A stretch of 64,000 nucleotides of DNA from Bifidobacterium apri (GCF_009299485.1 NZ_WBSO01000003.1:62001-126000), one strand, 5' to 3'; counted from the first letter of the stretch, positions 7,439 through 17,563 are shown. A program made the numbers and translations. Notes: generated from the letters alone by a model not told the origin.

Positions 7439-10400
7439 ATGATGAACCGTATTCGATTCGTCACAATAACCGCGGTGACGGTGATCATCGCGTTGATGGC
7501 ATTGATTGTCGCGCCTAATACAGCCATGGCGGGTATAGGCTCGCAAGGCGCGGGAATATCCGGATCAGGCGGTCCGATGCCTGACAATGATGCGCTGTTC
7601 CTATTCGATAACAAGCAGTATGGCTCCACGCCGACGCAGGGGTGGGACGAGTCCTCGATCGACTACGCCTATCAGTCGCTGGTACGTAGCGGGGTACTGT
7701 CCACATGGTCAGGCAACAAGCCGAAATTCTACGGGTCGTGCCGTGATGCGGTTTCGCGCGCCATAGCCGATCGCAGTGACGGCGAGGCGAAACAGGCGCG
7801 CGTCGTAGGGGTCGCGCTGTCGTTGAAAAACGGCAGTCTGTATGGCACCAATCCGCGTGACTTCCGCGCGCGTTTCGATACGAATTGGGACAGACTCGCC
7901 GCCGACGGTTTGGGTAACGATCTCATCGGCTGGGACGGCGACTGGATCAACCGGCTGCGATACCAGTTCAACGAGCAGATTGCAACGACCGGCCGCACCT
8001 ATCCGGCTGGAGTCCAGGTGATTTGCGTCGCGGCCAACGAATTGCAGCCCACGGCGCAGTATCCGCTGTCGATTACGACGCAACAGCAGGCTCCTGCGGA
8101 CATGAGCGTCGGCGATGTCGCGCCGGTCCATGACACCATCATCACCAACAACGGTGGCTCTGTGGTCAATGAGCAGCTTGATGCTCAGATCTGGCTGAAT
8201 TACGACGGGCATCCCGCCGGCCTGCACGCCGCTCGCGCCATCCACAAAACCATGCGGTTGCCGAATGCGGGTACTACGGACTCGCCGCAGTTCGCGCCTT
8301 CGGATTTCGGCTGGGACGGATGGCAGGAAGGCAGATACTGGTTCGATGTCGTCGTGCCGGGGCAAGGCCGGATGGCGGCAACGGTGAATACGGAAGACCG
8401 GCAGGCGTCCGAGAGTTTCCGCGTCGGGTCGCGCGCTCCGGGCGCCCCGTCCAAAAGCGTTGACGAAGGGGTAAGCGCCGACGGCATGACCAACCGCACG
8501 AACATCGTGACCGGGACCGGACGGGGAGGCTATCGGCTGGGCATTGTCGACACGATCACGCCCGGCGACACGTCGTATCGCATCGGCGGATACCGCGTGA
8601 CCGATATGACCGATGGAACGGATCGCACCGCTGAATTCACATTCGACTGGAATAGGGACGCCCATACGGTCAGCGCACAATGGTCTGCACAATCGGGCAT
8701 GCTGCCGCAGGACCACGCCTTGAGCTTCTCCTTCGACGTCACCGTCGACACGCCGGGGCATGGATTGATCAGGGATACCGCCGCCGTGTACTGGAACGAT
8801 GAGCCGGCGTGCAGTACGGAAGACCGGCAGTTCCCCACATGGCGACCGCAACCGGATACGGTATGGGCGTTACGTGGTGAGGACGGAGCATGGGATGCGG
8901 TTATCGATCCCGAGCATGGCAATGCAGTCGGGGCTGCCGGCCGTTCGCTGCTGGACGGTGACGCCGTGGCGGTTGCCACCAATGCGGTCATTGCGGCACA
9001 TCTGATTGAGCCCCCGCAACGTTTGGAATTGACAGCCGGCTGGTCGCAGGCGGATTATCTGTTTGATCCAGACGGCGAAGCTGCGATTCGCGTGTACGCG
9101 GCGGACACCACGCATGAACGGGCGTCCGGCGTGTTCGACATTGCGCGCACAGGCAAGGATGTGACCGGTGAATTCACCATCCGCATCGACAACGGCACGG
9201 CGACCGCAGTCGCCTCGCAAGCGTATCTCGCGTCCGTACAGGGGCTTGGCGTCCACCGTCAGCTCACCCTGCTGGTGCCAGGCAGGATCAATCTGGCGCA
9301 CGGCAAGGGCGCAATCCAGGCGCGCAAGGATTACCGGGTCGAGGACGGCCATGCTGTGCAATTGTGCTCAAACAGCCAAGGTACGGCGTTCAGCGCCGAT
9401 GGATCGCATACGGTCAACGACCATCGCGTTGATGCGAACAAGCCGTCCTTGTGCGCGTACATCCCTCCGGCGAACAAGCAGGTGCTCGCCCATGCGGAGC
9501 ATGGCGGGAACCGCGCGTCCATCGATCAGGCCAAAGTGATGCCGGGACAGCGTGTCACGTATGTGCTCAGCTCTGACATCACCCCGGAACCGGGACTCGG
9601 GTACCGGCTCGAGCATGTTGAAGTCGTAGACGAATACGACCAGTACCTTGAACCGGATGAATACAGCGTCATCGTGCGCGACAAGGCGACCGACACCGTG
9701 TTCGGACGGCAGCACTACAGCGTGGATTGGGATCGGACCAACCATCGGTTCCGTATCGTCTTCACCCGTGCGACCATCGACGCCATGTGGAACTCCACCC
9801 AGACGACGCCGCGTTTGACGGTCGAATTCGACGGCACCGTGTCTGAACATGCGCCGGCAAACAGGCTGATGGCCAATCAGTGGACACTGGGACTCAACAA
9901 CAGTGTGACCCCGTCGAACCGTGTCGTCATCGAACCGCCGCGCATCGTTCCGGAGAAAACCGTCACCCAAGCCCAGGCGAGCATCGTCGTCGACGGACGG
10001 ACCGCCCTGCTGGGGGACACCGTATACTACCGGGTCACGCTCGATGCGTCCGATGTGGAATCCAGCGCCTACACGATCCAGCGGTTGGGCGTCATCGACG
10101 ATTATGACGAACGGTATCTCGCCCTTGACACCGACCGTATCAGCATCACTGATGAGCGGGGCAACGATTGCACGAAGGCGTTCAACATCCAGGATGCGGG
10201 AGGTGTGCTGTACGCGTTCTTCAAAACCGTGGATACCGTAGATCGCACGACCGGGAAGGTCATTGCGGCTCGTCAGCCAGACGATTTGAAAGCCTATGCC
10301 TCGGCGTCGCTCGACCCGCATACCGACCCGGCGATTGATCAACAGGTACTCGGAAAACGCTACGAACTTGTGCTGCCGATGACGGTCACCGCAGTCGGCG

Positions 10401-11593
10401 ACGGCATCACCGTGCGCAACAGTGCAACCCAAGTCACGGGAGCCATCCGTACGGATACCCGGACGGTCGTCACTGCATTGCAACCGGTGAATCCGATGAA
10501 AGATGTGTCCATCGCCATGCAGGGGGACAGCATGGACGGCGCCGATCTGCCGTTGCACACCACATTCCTGTACCGGCTTGACTCCTCGGACTTGCCATCG
10601 GAGCGCGCCTACGAGGTCGGTGCGTGGAACATCAGGGACGACTACGACGAACTGCACGACGTGTATCTCGGCCAGTGGGCGGCGGTCGCGCGGCATGACA
10701 TGGTGATCAACGGTAAGGCCATCGCATCGGGCGACATCATCGAACGGCATATGGACGGGGAACTATCAGGTGCTTCACAGACGGACGCGCCGCGCGGCGG
10801 AGACACTGAGAGCGAGCCGCTTTTCGATGTCACAGAGCAGTCCGGCGTGATACTCATCACCTTGACCGATCAGGGCAGACGCGTCTTCGGCGGACGGGAC
10901 CGCGCGGCAGGATGGACGATATTCATCCAGATGCAGCGAGTGCTGCCAGGCGAACTCATCGTCAACGAATTCACAGAAACCATCAACGGTGTCGAACGGA
11001 TGTCCAACGAGGTGTGGACGCGCACCATCCACGAACATGGTGCAATCGAACTGGTGAAATTCGATGAGGCATCCGGTGAACAGGAGGGTGACCGTGATAC
11101 CGCCGAGCAGGCGCTGGACATCATGCAGGAGGAGACGACGCTGGTGTTCCGCATCCGCAACGTGGGAGACGTGCCGGTGACCGGATTGCGGCTGAACGAC
11201 ACCGTCACAATCGGCAACGCGGCGGTCGCGGCATGGCGGTATCCGGAGCATTGGGATGATCTGGTCCTTGAACCGGGACAGTCCGTCGATGTGACCGGTG
11301 TGCTTTCGGGTGTGGACGGCGCGCATGCGGACCATGCCACAGTCACTGCGGCAACGGTGGTGACATGCCCTATGGTGGACGACAACCCCTTCGACGACCA
11401 GCCCGCAGTCAGACAGGAGGGCGTATGCCGGGGCGATACGGTCAGTTCCGGGGATTATTGGCATGGCAGACGGATTGCATTGGCCAAGACTGGCGCATGG
11501 TTCATTCCAACGGCGATTCTGGGGTCTGTCGCGGTGGCCGCCGCGACGGGGATGCTTGTCCTGCTGACCGTCCTTCGCCGCCGGCGCGGATGA
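7439..11593 (+). CDS. Cell-wall-anchored adhesin-like protein with LAKTG sorting signal
   Basis: The product (1,384 residues from ATG 7439) has an N-terminal signal peptide (MMNRIRFVTITAVTVIIALM, cleavage near AMAGI). The ectodomain is long. The C-terminal sorting signal is LAKTG (residues 1348-1352), then a membrane helix and the tail RRRRG, so a sortase should attach it to peptidoglycan. Three segments resemble the stalk domains of streptococcal antigen I/II-type adhesins. Each has a YxL(T/D)-strand and a DEYD/DDYDE motif: VVDEYDQYLEP near residue 735, VIDDYDERYLALD near 885 and IRDDYDELHDVYLG near 1065. In that family such domains carry intramolecular isopeptide bonds (family knowledge). 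The N-terminal 250 residues are unrecognised. Starts at GTG 7391 or ATG 7442 are also possible. No sortase gene is adjacent. Confidence 0.85.
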   Translation: MMNRIRFVTITAVTVIIALMALIVAPNTAMAGIGSQGAGISGSGGPMPDNDALFLFDNKQYGSTPTQGWDESSIDYAYQSLVRSGVLSTWSGNKPKFYGSCRDAVSRAIADRSDGEAKQARVVGVALSLKNGSLYGTNPRDFRARFDTNWDRLAADGLGNDLIGWDGDWINRLRYQFNEQIATTGRTYPAGVQVICVAANELQPTAQYPLSITTQQQAPADMSVGDVAPVHDTIITNNGGSVVNEQLDAQIWLNYDGHPAGLHAARAIHKTMRLPNAGTTDSPQFAPSDFGWDGWQEGRYWFDVVVPGQGRMAATVNTEDRQASESFRVGSRAPGAPSKSVDEGVSADGMTNRTNIVTGTGRGGYRLGIVDTITPGDTSYRIGGYRVTDMTDGTDRTAEFTFDWNRDAHTVSAQWSAQSGMLPQDHALSFSFDVTVDTPGHGLIRDTAAVYWNDEPACSTEDRQFPTWRPQPDTVWALRGEDGAWDAVIDPEHGNAVGAAGRSLLDGDAVAVATNAVIAAHLIEPPQRLELTAGWSQADYLFDPDGEAAIRVYAADTTHERASGVFDIARTGKDVTGEFTIRIDNGTATAVASQAYLASVQGLGVHRQLTLLVPGRINLAHGKGAIQARKDYRVEDGHAVQLCSNSQGTAFSADGSHTVNDHRVDANKPSLCAYIPPANKQVLAHAEHGGNRASIDQAKVMPGQRVTYVLSSDITPEPGLGYRLEHVEVVDEYDQYLEPDEYSVIVRDKATDTVFGRQHYSVDWDRTNHRFRIVFTRATIDAMWNSTQTTPRLTVEFDGTVSEHAPANRLMANQWTLGLNNSVTPSNRVVIEPPRIVPEKTVTQAQASIVVDGRTALLGDTVYYRVTLDASDVESSAYTIQRLGVIDDYDERYLALDTDRISITDERGNDCTKAFNIQDAGGVLYAFFKTVDTVDRTTGKVIAARQPDDLKAYASASLDPHTDPAIDQQVLGKRYELVLPMTVTAVGDGITVRNSATQVTGAIRTDTRTVVTALQPVNPMKDVSIAMQGDSMDGADLPLHTTFLYRLDSSDLPSERAYEVGAWNIRDDYDELHDVYLGQWAAVARHDMVINGKAIASGDIIERHMDGELSGASQTDAPRGGDTESEPLFDVTEQSGVILITLTDQGRRVFGGRDRAAGWTIFIQMQRVLPGELIVNEFTETINGVERMSNEVWTRTIHEHGAIELVKFDEASGEQEGDRDTAEQALDIMQEETTLVFRIRNVGDVPVTGLRLNDTVTIGNAAVAAWRYPEHWDDLVLEPGQSVDVTGVLSGVDGAHADHATVTAATVVTCPMVDDNPFDDQPAVRQEGVCRGDTVSSGDYWHGRRIALAKTGAWFIPTAILGSVAVAAATGMLVLLTVLRRRRG

Positions 11594-11698
11594 CACTCAT
11601 ATCGTCGAACGCATTCGGGACGCATTGTGCGACAGCCCGTTGCAAGGCTGATCGGACTCGCGGCGAGAGATGACATATCAGGGGGTGAAACGGTGAGA

Positions 11699-11722
11699 CT
11701 CCCGGCAATCATGCCGGGAGTA
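11699..11722 (+). terminator. Hairpin downstream of the adhesin gene
   Basis: ACTCCCGGCA (11699-11708) pairs with TGCCGGGAGT (11713-11722) across a 4-nt loop. No T run follows, so termination efficiency is uncertain. Confidence 0.5.
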
Positions 11723-11850
11723 CACTGAGCGCCAACGGTCGATTCCGCAGCGGCATACCCGCGGCAGAACACCGCGACACCGCGGTCGGACCGTTCCGCT
11801 TGGCGATCCGCCCGGCGTCCATCATGACATGTCAAGGGAAGGCAATCCAC

Positions 11851-12237
11851 ATGAGCGAACTGATCAAGGTCACATCCGAACACGCTCCGGCGGCGCTGGG
11901 CGCTTACAGCCAAGCCGTCAAGGCGAACGGTTTCGTCTTCGCCTCCGGGCAGCTGGGGCTCGACCCGGCCACCGGGAAGCTGGCAGGCGATACGGCGGGC
12001 GAACAAGCCGCACAGGCATTGAAGAACATTGCGCATGTGCTTGAAGCCGCTGGAACCGATACGGCGCATGTGGTGCGCGCCACCATCTATATGAAGCATG
12101 TCGAGGATTTCCACGAAATCGACGCGGCCTATGCTGCGGTGTTCAACGGCGATATCAAGCCGGCGCGCGTGGCGTTCGGCGGCAATGATCTGCCTGCCGG
12201 AGCGTTGGTGGAAATCGACGCCATCGCGGCACTGTAA
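11851..12237 (+). CDS. ridA: RidA family reactive enamine/imine deaminase
   Basis: This 128-residue protein has the full RidA (YjgF/YER057c/UK114) pattern: TSEHAPAALGAYSQAVKANG, FVFASGQLGLDPATG, GEQAAQALKNIAHVLEAAG, and the C-terminal PARVAFGGNDLPAGALVEID. Family members hydrolyse 2-aminoacrylate and related enamine intermediates made by PLP enzymes, preventing damage to other PLP enzymes. The conserved Arg of the binding pocket is the one in PARVAF. The frame is open from 11800. ATG 11851 was chosen because GGGAAGG precedes it and it matches the family N-terminus. The amino-acid permease downstream could share a metabolic context. Confidence 0.95.
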   Translation: MSELIKVTSEHAPAALGAYSQAVKANGFVFASGQLGLDPATGKLAGDTAGEQAAQALKNIAHVLEAAGTDTAHVVRATIYMKHVEDFHEIDAAYAAVFNGDIKPARVAFGGNDLPAGALVEIDAIAAL

Positions 12238-12262
12238 CCGCTGAAACAACCACACGCCACTG

Positions 12263-12291
12263 AGCGCCCGGGCTTCTCCCGCCCGGACGCT
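12263..12291 (+). terminator. Hairpin after ridA
   Basis: AGCGCCCGGGC (12263-12273) pairs with GCCCGGACGCT (12281-12291) with one mismatch and a 7-nt loop, 25 bases after the ridA stop. There is no T run. Confidence 0.5.
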
Positions 12292-12385
12292 ACGGTGGTG
12301 GCGTAAGAGCGCTGGACGGCTGGCAGCCCGTATGGATTCCGTCCGTGGCGTTCGCCAACCGTACACAGGAGCATCAGGCAGAACC

Positions 12386-13885
12386 GTGACCATCAAACGT
12401 GAACGCGCATCGCGACACACCACAGCCGGATCCACCCACACGGCGGACGTGTCGGGCAACGTCACACAGAGCGGCACCCCAGTCCAAAACACCCAGCTTG
12501 AGCGCAATATGGAATCACGCCATCTGACGATGATTTCGCTCGGCGGCGTCATCGGCACCGGCCTGTTCCTCAGTTCCGGGTACACCATCCATCAGGCGGG
12601 TCCGCTGGGTGCCATCCTCGCATACCTGATCGGTTCGGTGTTGGTCTACTGCGTGATGCTCTCGCTCGGCGAACTGTCGGTCGCCATGCCGTATGCCGGA
12701 AGTTTCCACCTCTACGCGCGCCGGTTCATCGGGCCGGGCACTGCGTTCACCATCGCTATCCTGTATTGGCTGAACTGGGCGGTGGCGCTCGCCTCGGAAT
12801 TCACGGCCGCCGGTCTGCTCATGCAGCGCTGGTTTCCGCATTCGCCGGCATGGGTGTGGAGCGCCCTGTTCATTCTTGTGGTGTTCACACTGAACATTCT
12901 GTCGGTGAGACTGTATGGTGAATCGGAGTTCTGGTTCGCCAGCATCAAAGTGTTCGCCATCATCGCGTTCATCGTCATCGGTTTGCTCGCGATCTTCGGC
13001 ATCATTCCAATCAAGGGGTACAGCCATGCCCCGCTGTTCTCGAACTACTATCGTTCCGGGTGGTTTCCCAATGGGATTCTGCCCGTGTTCTCCACGCTTC
13101 TGACTGTCGTGTTCGCCTTCTCCGGCACCGAAGTCGTCGGCGTCGCCGCGGGGGAGACCAAAGACCCGGATAAGGCGATTCCGAAAGCGGTGCATACCAC
13201 CGTGCTGCGTTTGGCGATTTTCTTCATCGGGTCGATCGCCGTGATGGCGGCGTTAATTCCGTGGAAGCAGTCAGGCGTGGATACGAGCCCGTTCGTCTTG
13301 GTGTTCCAAAGCATCGGCATGCCGTTCGCCGGCGATGTCATGAATTTCGTCGTATTGACCGCGGTGCTGTCTGCGGCGAACTCCGGATTGTATGTGTGCT
13401 CGCGCATGGTGTGGTCGCTCGCCAAAGAGCGGATGATTCCGCCGGTTCTGGCGAAAACGAATTTCCACGGTGTCCCCGTGTTCGCCGTGCTGATCAGTCT
13501 TGCAGGTGGATTGCTCGCCCTGCTGTCCAGCGTGGTCGCAGCCTCGACGGTATACCTCGCATTGGTCGCGGTTTCAGGGCTGTCGACGCTGGTCGTATGG
13601 ATGTCGGTGGCGGTATGCCATATCCTTTTCCGCCGCGAGCTCAAGCGTTCCGGCACGGCCGTCGATTCGCTCGCCTACCGAGCGCCCGGATATCCGGCGG
13701 TGCCGATTATCGCAATCGTCATGTGCCTGTTCGCATTGGCGCTGGTGGTCGCCGATCCGTCACAGCGTTCCACGTTGCTGTACATGATTCCCTTCGTCGC
13801 CCTGTGCTACGGCGTGTACTACCTGCGTGAACGCTTGACTGGCGGTGACAACAAGCCCGACGACGACGTTTCCGCCACGGTCTGA
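12386..13885 (+). CDS. Amino acid permease (APC superfamily, AAT family)
   Basis: The product (about 499 residues) is a 12-helix transporter with the amino acid transporter signature in helix 1, SLGGVIGTGLFLSSGYTIHQ. It continues with AGPLGAILAYLIGSVLVYCV and the conserved FSGTEVVGVAAGETKDPDKA segment. It resembles the AroP/LysP/GabP-type proton symporters for single amino acids; the substrate cannot be deduced. The cytoplasmic N-terminus before helix 1 is long and polar. The start is uncertain. GTG 12386 has AGGAG 14 nt upstream; ATG 12332 gives an 18-residue longer protein but has no ribosome-binding site. It follows ridA on the same strand after a hairpin. Confidence 0.88.
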   Translation: MTIKRERASRHTTAGSTHTADVSGNVTQSGTPVQNTQLERNMESRHLTMISLGGVIGTGLFLSSGYTIHQAGPLGAILAYLIGSVLVYCVMLSLGELSVAMPYAGSFHLYARRFIGPGTAFTIAILYWLNWAVALASEFTAAGLLMQRWFPHSPAWVWSALFILVVFTLNILSVRLYGESEFWFASIKVFAIIAFIVIGLLAIFGIIPIKGYSHAPLFSNYYRSGWFPNGILPVFSTLLTVVFAFSGTEVVGVAAGETKDPDKAIPKAVHTTVLRLAIFFIGSIAVMAALIPWKQSGVDTSPFVLVFQSIGMPFAGDVMNFVVLTAVLSAANSGLYVCSRMVWSLAKERMIPPVLAKTNFHGVPVFAVLISLAGGLLALLSSVVAASTVYLALVAVSGLSTLVVWMSVAVCHILFRRELKRSGTAVDSLAYRAPGYPAVPIIAIVMCLFALALVVADPSQRSTLLYMIPFVALCYGVYYLRERLTGGDNKPDDDVSATV

Positions 13886-14117
13886 TTGCCTGTGGAACGC
13901 ATCCGTGCGCGCCTGGCATCGAGGCTTCCGCTCCGCCCGCCGCTTGCCGTGCCGCTTTCCCCGAACCGGCCGTTGTGATGCGTAGGATCCCGTTCCGGAT
14001 TCGGATGAGGACGGCAGTCGGGATGGATCATCGGCGGTGCGGGTTGACGACGGGCATATCGCACGAAACCGAACGCGTATCATGACAACTCCGGCGCCAC
14101 TTGGCCAATGCCCTCGC

Positions 14118-14123
14118 TAGACT
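14118..14123 (+). promoter_or_regulatory. -10 box of leaderless argS
   Basis: TAGACT (14118-14123), 7 nt, then ATG at 14131. There is no Shine-Dalgarno sequence. Confidence 0.6.
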
Positions 14124-14130
14124 TTGAAGA

Positions 14131-15927
14131 ATGAATCCAGAAGCGCTCAGTGAACTCATTTCCCATATCGCCCATGATCTGGTCACCGCCGGTGAAGCCG
14201 GCAGTCTGACCGAAGACCTTATCCCGCCGGTCGAGAAATTCGCGGTGATGCGTCCCAAGGACCGCAGCCACGGCGACTGGGCATCGAACGCAGCCATGCA
14301 GCTGGCCAAGAAGGCCGGCATGAAGCCGCGTGATCTCGCGGAACTGTTCGCAGCGCGTCTGCAATCGGCGGATGGCATCGCCGCCGTCGAAGTCGCAGGC
14401 CCGGGCTTCATCAATATCACCCTCGACTCCGCATCCGCCGCCGCAGTGGTGGATGCCGTCCTCGCGCAAGGCGCGCAGTTCGGCCGCAACGATCATCTGT
14501 CCGGGCAGACGCTCAACCTCGAATTCGTGTCCGCCAACCCCACCGGCCCTATCCATATCGGAGGCACCCGCTGGGCTGCGGTCGGCGACTCCATGGCCCG
14601 CGTGCTCGAAGCCAACGGGGCGAAAGTCGTGCGGGAATATTACTTCAACGATCACGGCGAGCAGATCAACCGTTTCGCCAAATCCTTGGTCGCCGCGGCT
14701 CACGGTGAAGTGACCCCGGCTGACGGGTACAAGGGTGCTTACATCGATGAGATCGCGCAGCGCGTGATTGACGAGGCGAAAGCCGACGGTGTGGATGTCC
14801 TCAGTCTGCCGCGTGTCGACGGCGGCCTGAACGATGACGGCGAGCCGCTCGGTGAAGGCGATTCCGAACAGCGTGAGGAATTCCGCAAGCGCGCCGTCCC
14901 GATGATGTTCGCTGAAATCCAGGAATCCATGAAGAACTTCCGCGTGCATTTCGACGTGTGGTTCCATGAAAACAGCCTGTACCAAGACGGCGAAGTCGAA
15001 CGGGCCATCGCCAAGCTGCGCGAGCAGGGCGACATTTTCGAAAAAGACGGCGCCACGTGGTTCGCCTCCACCAAGCACGGTGACGACAAGGACCGTGTCA
15101 TCATCAAATCCGACGGCAACTACGCGTATTTCGCCGCTGATATCGCCTATTACTACAACAAGCGGCATCGTGCAACCGATCCGGCGGACGTGGCCATCTA
15201 CATGCTGGGCGCCGACCACCATGGCTACATCGGCCGCATGATGGCCATGTGCGCGGCATTCGGCGACAAGCCGGGCGTCAATATGCAGATCCTCATCGGC
15301 CAGCTCGTCAACGTGATGAAAGACGGCAAGGCCGTGCGCATGTCCAAGCGTGCCGGCAACGTCGTCACCATCGACGATCTGGTCGATGCCATCGGCGTGG
15401 ATGCCTCCCGCTATTCGCTTGCCCGCACCGATTACAACACGAGTGTGGACATCGATCTGAACCTCTTGGCGTCCCACAGCAACGACAACCCGGTGTACTA
15501 CGTGCAGTATGCGCATGCCCGCGGCTGCAATGTGGACCGCAACGCCGCCGAAGCACACATCGATCCGGCCATCGCCGACCTCAGCCTGCTGGACACCGAA
15601 ACCGACGGCGAAGTACTCGCCGCGCTCGCCCAATGGCCGGCGACACTCGCCCAAGCCGGCGACCTGCGCGCTCCGCACCGCATCGCCCACTATCTTGAGG
15701 ATCTCGCTGCCGCCTACCACAAGTGGTACAACGTCGAACGCGTCGTGCCGATGCCGCTGACCGACCTCGAAGAACGCAAGCCCGAAGCCGAACGTGAAGC
15801 GCTGCGTATCGCCAAGAACCCCGAACCGGCACGCGCCGCAGCACGCTTGAAGCTCAACGACGCCGTCCGGACCGTCATCGCCGCAGGGCTTGACCTGCTT
15901 GGCGTCAGCGCACCGGAGAAGATGTGA
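14131..15927 (+). CDS. argS: Arginyl-tRNA synthetase
   Basis: This 598-residue class I aminoacyl-tRNA synthetase starts with the ArgS-specific N-terminal Add-1 domain (about 1-120). The HIGH motif appears as HIGG (142-145) in ANPTGPIHIGGTRWAAVGDS. The KMSKS-type loop is RMSKRAG (403-409), and the C-terminal DALR anticodon-binding domain ends in LLGVSAPEKM. HIGG in place of HIGH occurs in ArgS of several bacteria. It charges tRNA-Arg in the cytoplasm. The start is supported by TAGACT 7 nt upstream. lysA starts one base after the stop, so argS and lysA form an operon, a pairing known from actinobacteria. Confidence 0.97.
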   Translation: MNPEALSELISHIAHDLVTAGEAGSLTEDLIPPVEKFAVMRPKDRSHGDWASNAAMQLAKKAGMKPRDLAELFAARLQSADGIAAVEVAGPGFINITLDSASAAAVVDAVLAQGAQFGRNDHLSGQTLNLEFVSANPTGPIHIGGTRWAAVGDSMARVLEANGAKVVREYYFNDHGEQINRFAKSLVAAAHGEVTPADGYKGAYIDEIAQRVIDEAKADGVDVLSLPRVDGGLNDDGEPLGEGDSEQREEFRKRAVPMMFAEIQESMKNFRVHFDVWFHENSLYQDGEVERAIAKLREQGDIFEKDGATWFASTKHGDDKDRVIIKSDGNYAYFAADIAYYYNKRHRATDPADVAIYMLGADHHGYIGRMMAMCAAFGDKPGVNMQILIGQLVNVMKDGKAVRMSKRAGNVVTIDDLVDAIGVDASRYSLARTDYNTSVDIDLNLLASHSNDNPVYYVQYAHARGCNVDRNAAEAHIDPAIADLSLLDTETDGEVLAALAQWPATLAQAGDLRAPHRIAHYLEDLAAAYHKWYNVERVVPMPLTDLEERKPEAEREALRIAKNPEPARAAARLKLNDAVRTVIAAGLDLLGVSAPEKM

Positions 15928-15928
15928 A

Positions 15929-17563
15929 ATGAACGAAACCAGCACACCAAACGCCGCCAACACCCCGTTGAGCCAGGTATGGCCGGCCGGCTGCTCGATT
16001 GACAGCACCGGCGCCTTGACCTTCCACGGCCGCAGCGCGCAATCCCTGCTTGACGAGTTCGGCTCCCCACTGTACGTGATGGACACCGATGACGTCGACG
16101 CCCGCGCGCACCACTTCATCCACGCCGCCGCAACCGCATTCTCCAACGCCACCACGCATGTGAGCTTCGCAGCGAAAGCGTTCATGTCCAAGGAAGTGTT
16201 GCGCCTGGTCACCAACGCCGGCATGCTGGTCGACACCTGCACCTTGGGCGAGATGCGCATCGCGCTCGCCGCGGGAGTCCCGGGACGGCGCCTCGTTCTG
16301 CACGGCAACAACAAGTCGGACGAAGAAATCGAACTCGCCATCCGCGAAGGCTTCGCGAAAATCGTCGTCGACGCCCCGGACGAACCGGCACGCATCGCCG
16401 CCATCGCGCATCGTCTCGGCAAAACCGCACGTGTCATGCTTCGTGTCACTACCGGTATCCACGCCGGCGGTCACGAGTACATCTCAACCGCCCACGAAGA
16501 CCAGAAATTCGGCATGGCGCTGCTGCCGGCAGGCGCTGACCCGTCCGCGCTCAACGTTCTTGACGAGCTGATTGCTCAGGAAAGCAAGCCTTCGCAAACC
16601 TCAGCGGAAGCCCCCGAACCCGCTGCACGCCGTCAAGACACGCATACCGTGGGGCACAACGGCCAACGTGACCTGCAATACGATATGCGCTCGCCCTACG
16701 ACCTTGACGCATCCGGCATCAGCAAACAGGACGCCGCGCTCGCCGAAGCGATGGATCTGGTCGCCCGCGGCCCGGCGCTCGCCGTACTCAAGGAGCTGTA
16801 CCGGTATCCCGGCGATCTGGAACTCGTCGGCATCCACTCGCATATCGGCTCGCAGATCCATGATGCGAACGCGTTCATCGAAGCGGCGAAACGCATGATG
16901 CTTCTGCGCAAGACCTTCTATGCGACCGACGCCTACACGCTGCCGGAAGTTGACTTGGGCGGCGGCTACTCGGTCGCGTACACCGAGGGCGAGGAATCGA
17001 TGGATATCGATGTGGAGCTGCAGCGTTTGGCCACGGCGGTCACGGCGATCAACCGTGCGCTCGGCATACCGATGCCGGTGATTTCGTTCGAACCGGGCCG
17101 CTGGATTGTCGCACCCACCTGCGTGACCCTGTACCGGGTCGGCGCCATCAAGCATGTCGGCCTGCCGGACGGCACCACCGCGAAGGACGGTTCGCCGATC
17201 AGCGAGCGCACCTACGTGTCGGTGGACGGCGGTATGAGTGATAACATCCGTCCGGCGTTGTATGACGCGGATTATACGGCACGGCTGGCGAACCGCGCGG
17301 GAGCTGCCGGAACCATGCTCTCTCGTGTGGTCGGTATTCATTGCGAATCCGGCGATATTCTTGTGCATGAATGCCAGCTGCCGAGCGATCTCAAACGCGG
17401 CGATATCCTTGCGGTCCCGGTGACGGGCGCGTACGGCCGCGCGATGGCCAGCAACTACAATCAGGCGACGTTCCCCGCGGTTGTCGCGGTCAGTTCGTCC
17501 GGGGCGCATGTGATGCTTCGTCGTCAGACCATCGATGATTTGCTCGGCTACGATTTGGGCTGA
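15929..17563 (+). CDS. lysA: Diaminopimelate decarboxylase
   Basis: This 544-residue PLP enzyme catalyses the last step of lysine synthesis (meso-DAP to L-lysine). The PLP lysine lies in VSFAAKAFMSKEVLRLV. Other landmarks are HSHIGSQIHD, the glycine loop LGGGYSVAY, EPGRWIV and the substrate Cys region GIHCESGDILVHECQLP. Relative to ordinary LysA (about 420-450 residues) it has an inserted segment around residues 211-270 (from DELIAQESKPSQ to ISKQDAALAEA), polar and probably a surface loop. The start ATG 15929 follows the argS stop (15925-15927) by one base. A hairpin with a short T run follows at 17594-17626. Confidence 0.95.
   Translation: MNETSTPNAANTPLSQVWPAGCSIDSTGALTFHGRSAQSLLDEFGSPLYVMDTDDVDARAHHFIHAAATAFSNATTHVSFAAKAFMSKEVLRLVTNAGMLVDTCTLGEMRIALAAGVPGRRLVLHGNNKSDEEIELAIREGFAKIVVDAPDEPARIAAIAHRLGKTARVMLRVTTGIHAGGHEYISTAHEDQKFGMALLPAGADPSALNVLDELIAQESKPSQTSAEAPEPAARRQDTHTVGHNGQRDLQYDMRSPYDLDASGISKQDAALAEAMDLVARGPALAVLKELYRYPGDLELVGIHSHIGSQIHDANAFIEAAKRMMLLRKTFYATDAYTLPEVDLGGGYSVAYTEGEESMDIDVELQRLATAVTAINRALGIPMPVISFEPGRWIVAPTCVTLYRVGAIKHVGLPDGTTAKDGSPISERTYVSVDGGMSDNIRPALYDADYTARLANRAGAAGTMLSRVVGIHCESGDILVHECQLPSDLKRGDILAVPVTGAYGRAMASNYNQATFPAVVAVSSSGAHVMLRRQTIDDLLGYDLG

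Noticed and set aside
14080..16449. 789-residue reading frame antisense to argS and lysA
   Set aside because: It runs against two well-identified genes, has no ribosome-binding site, and has the biased composition typical of GC-rich shadows.
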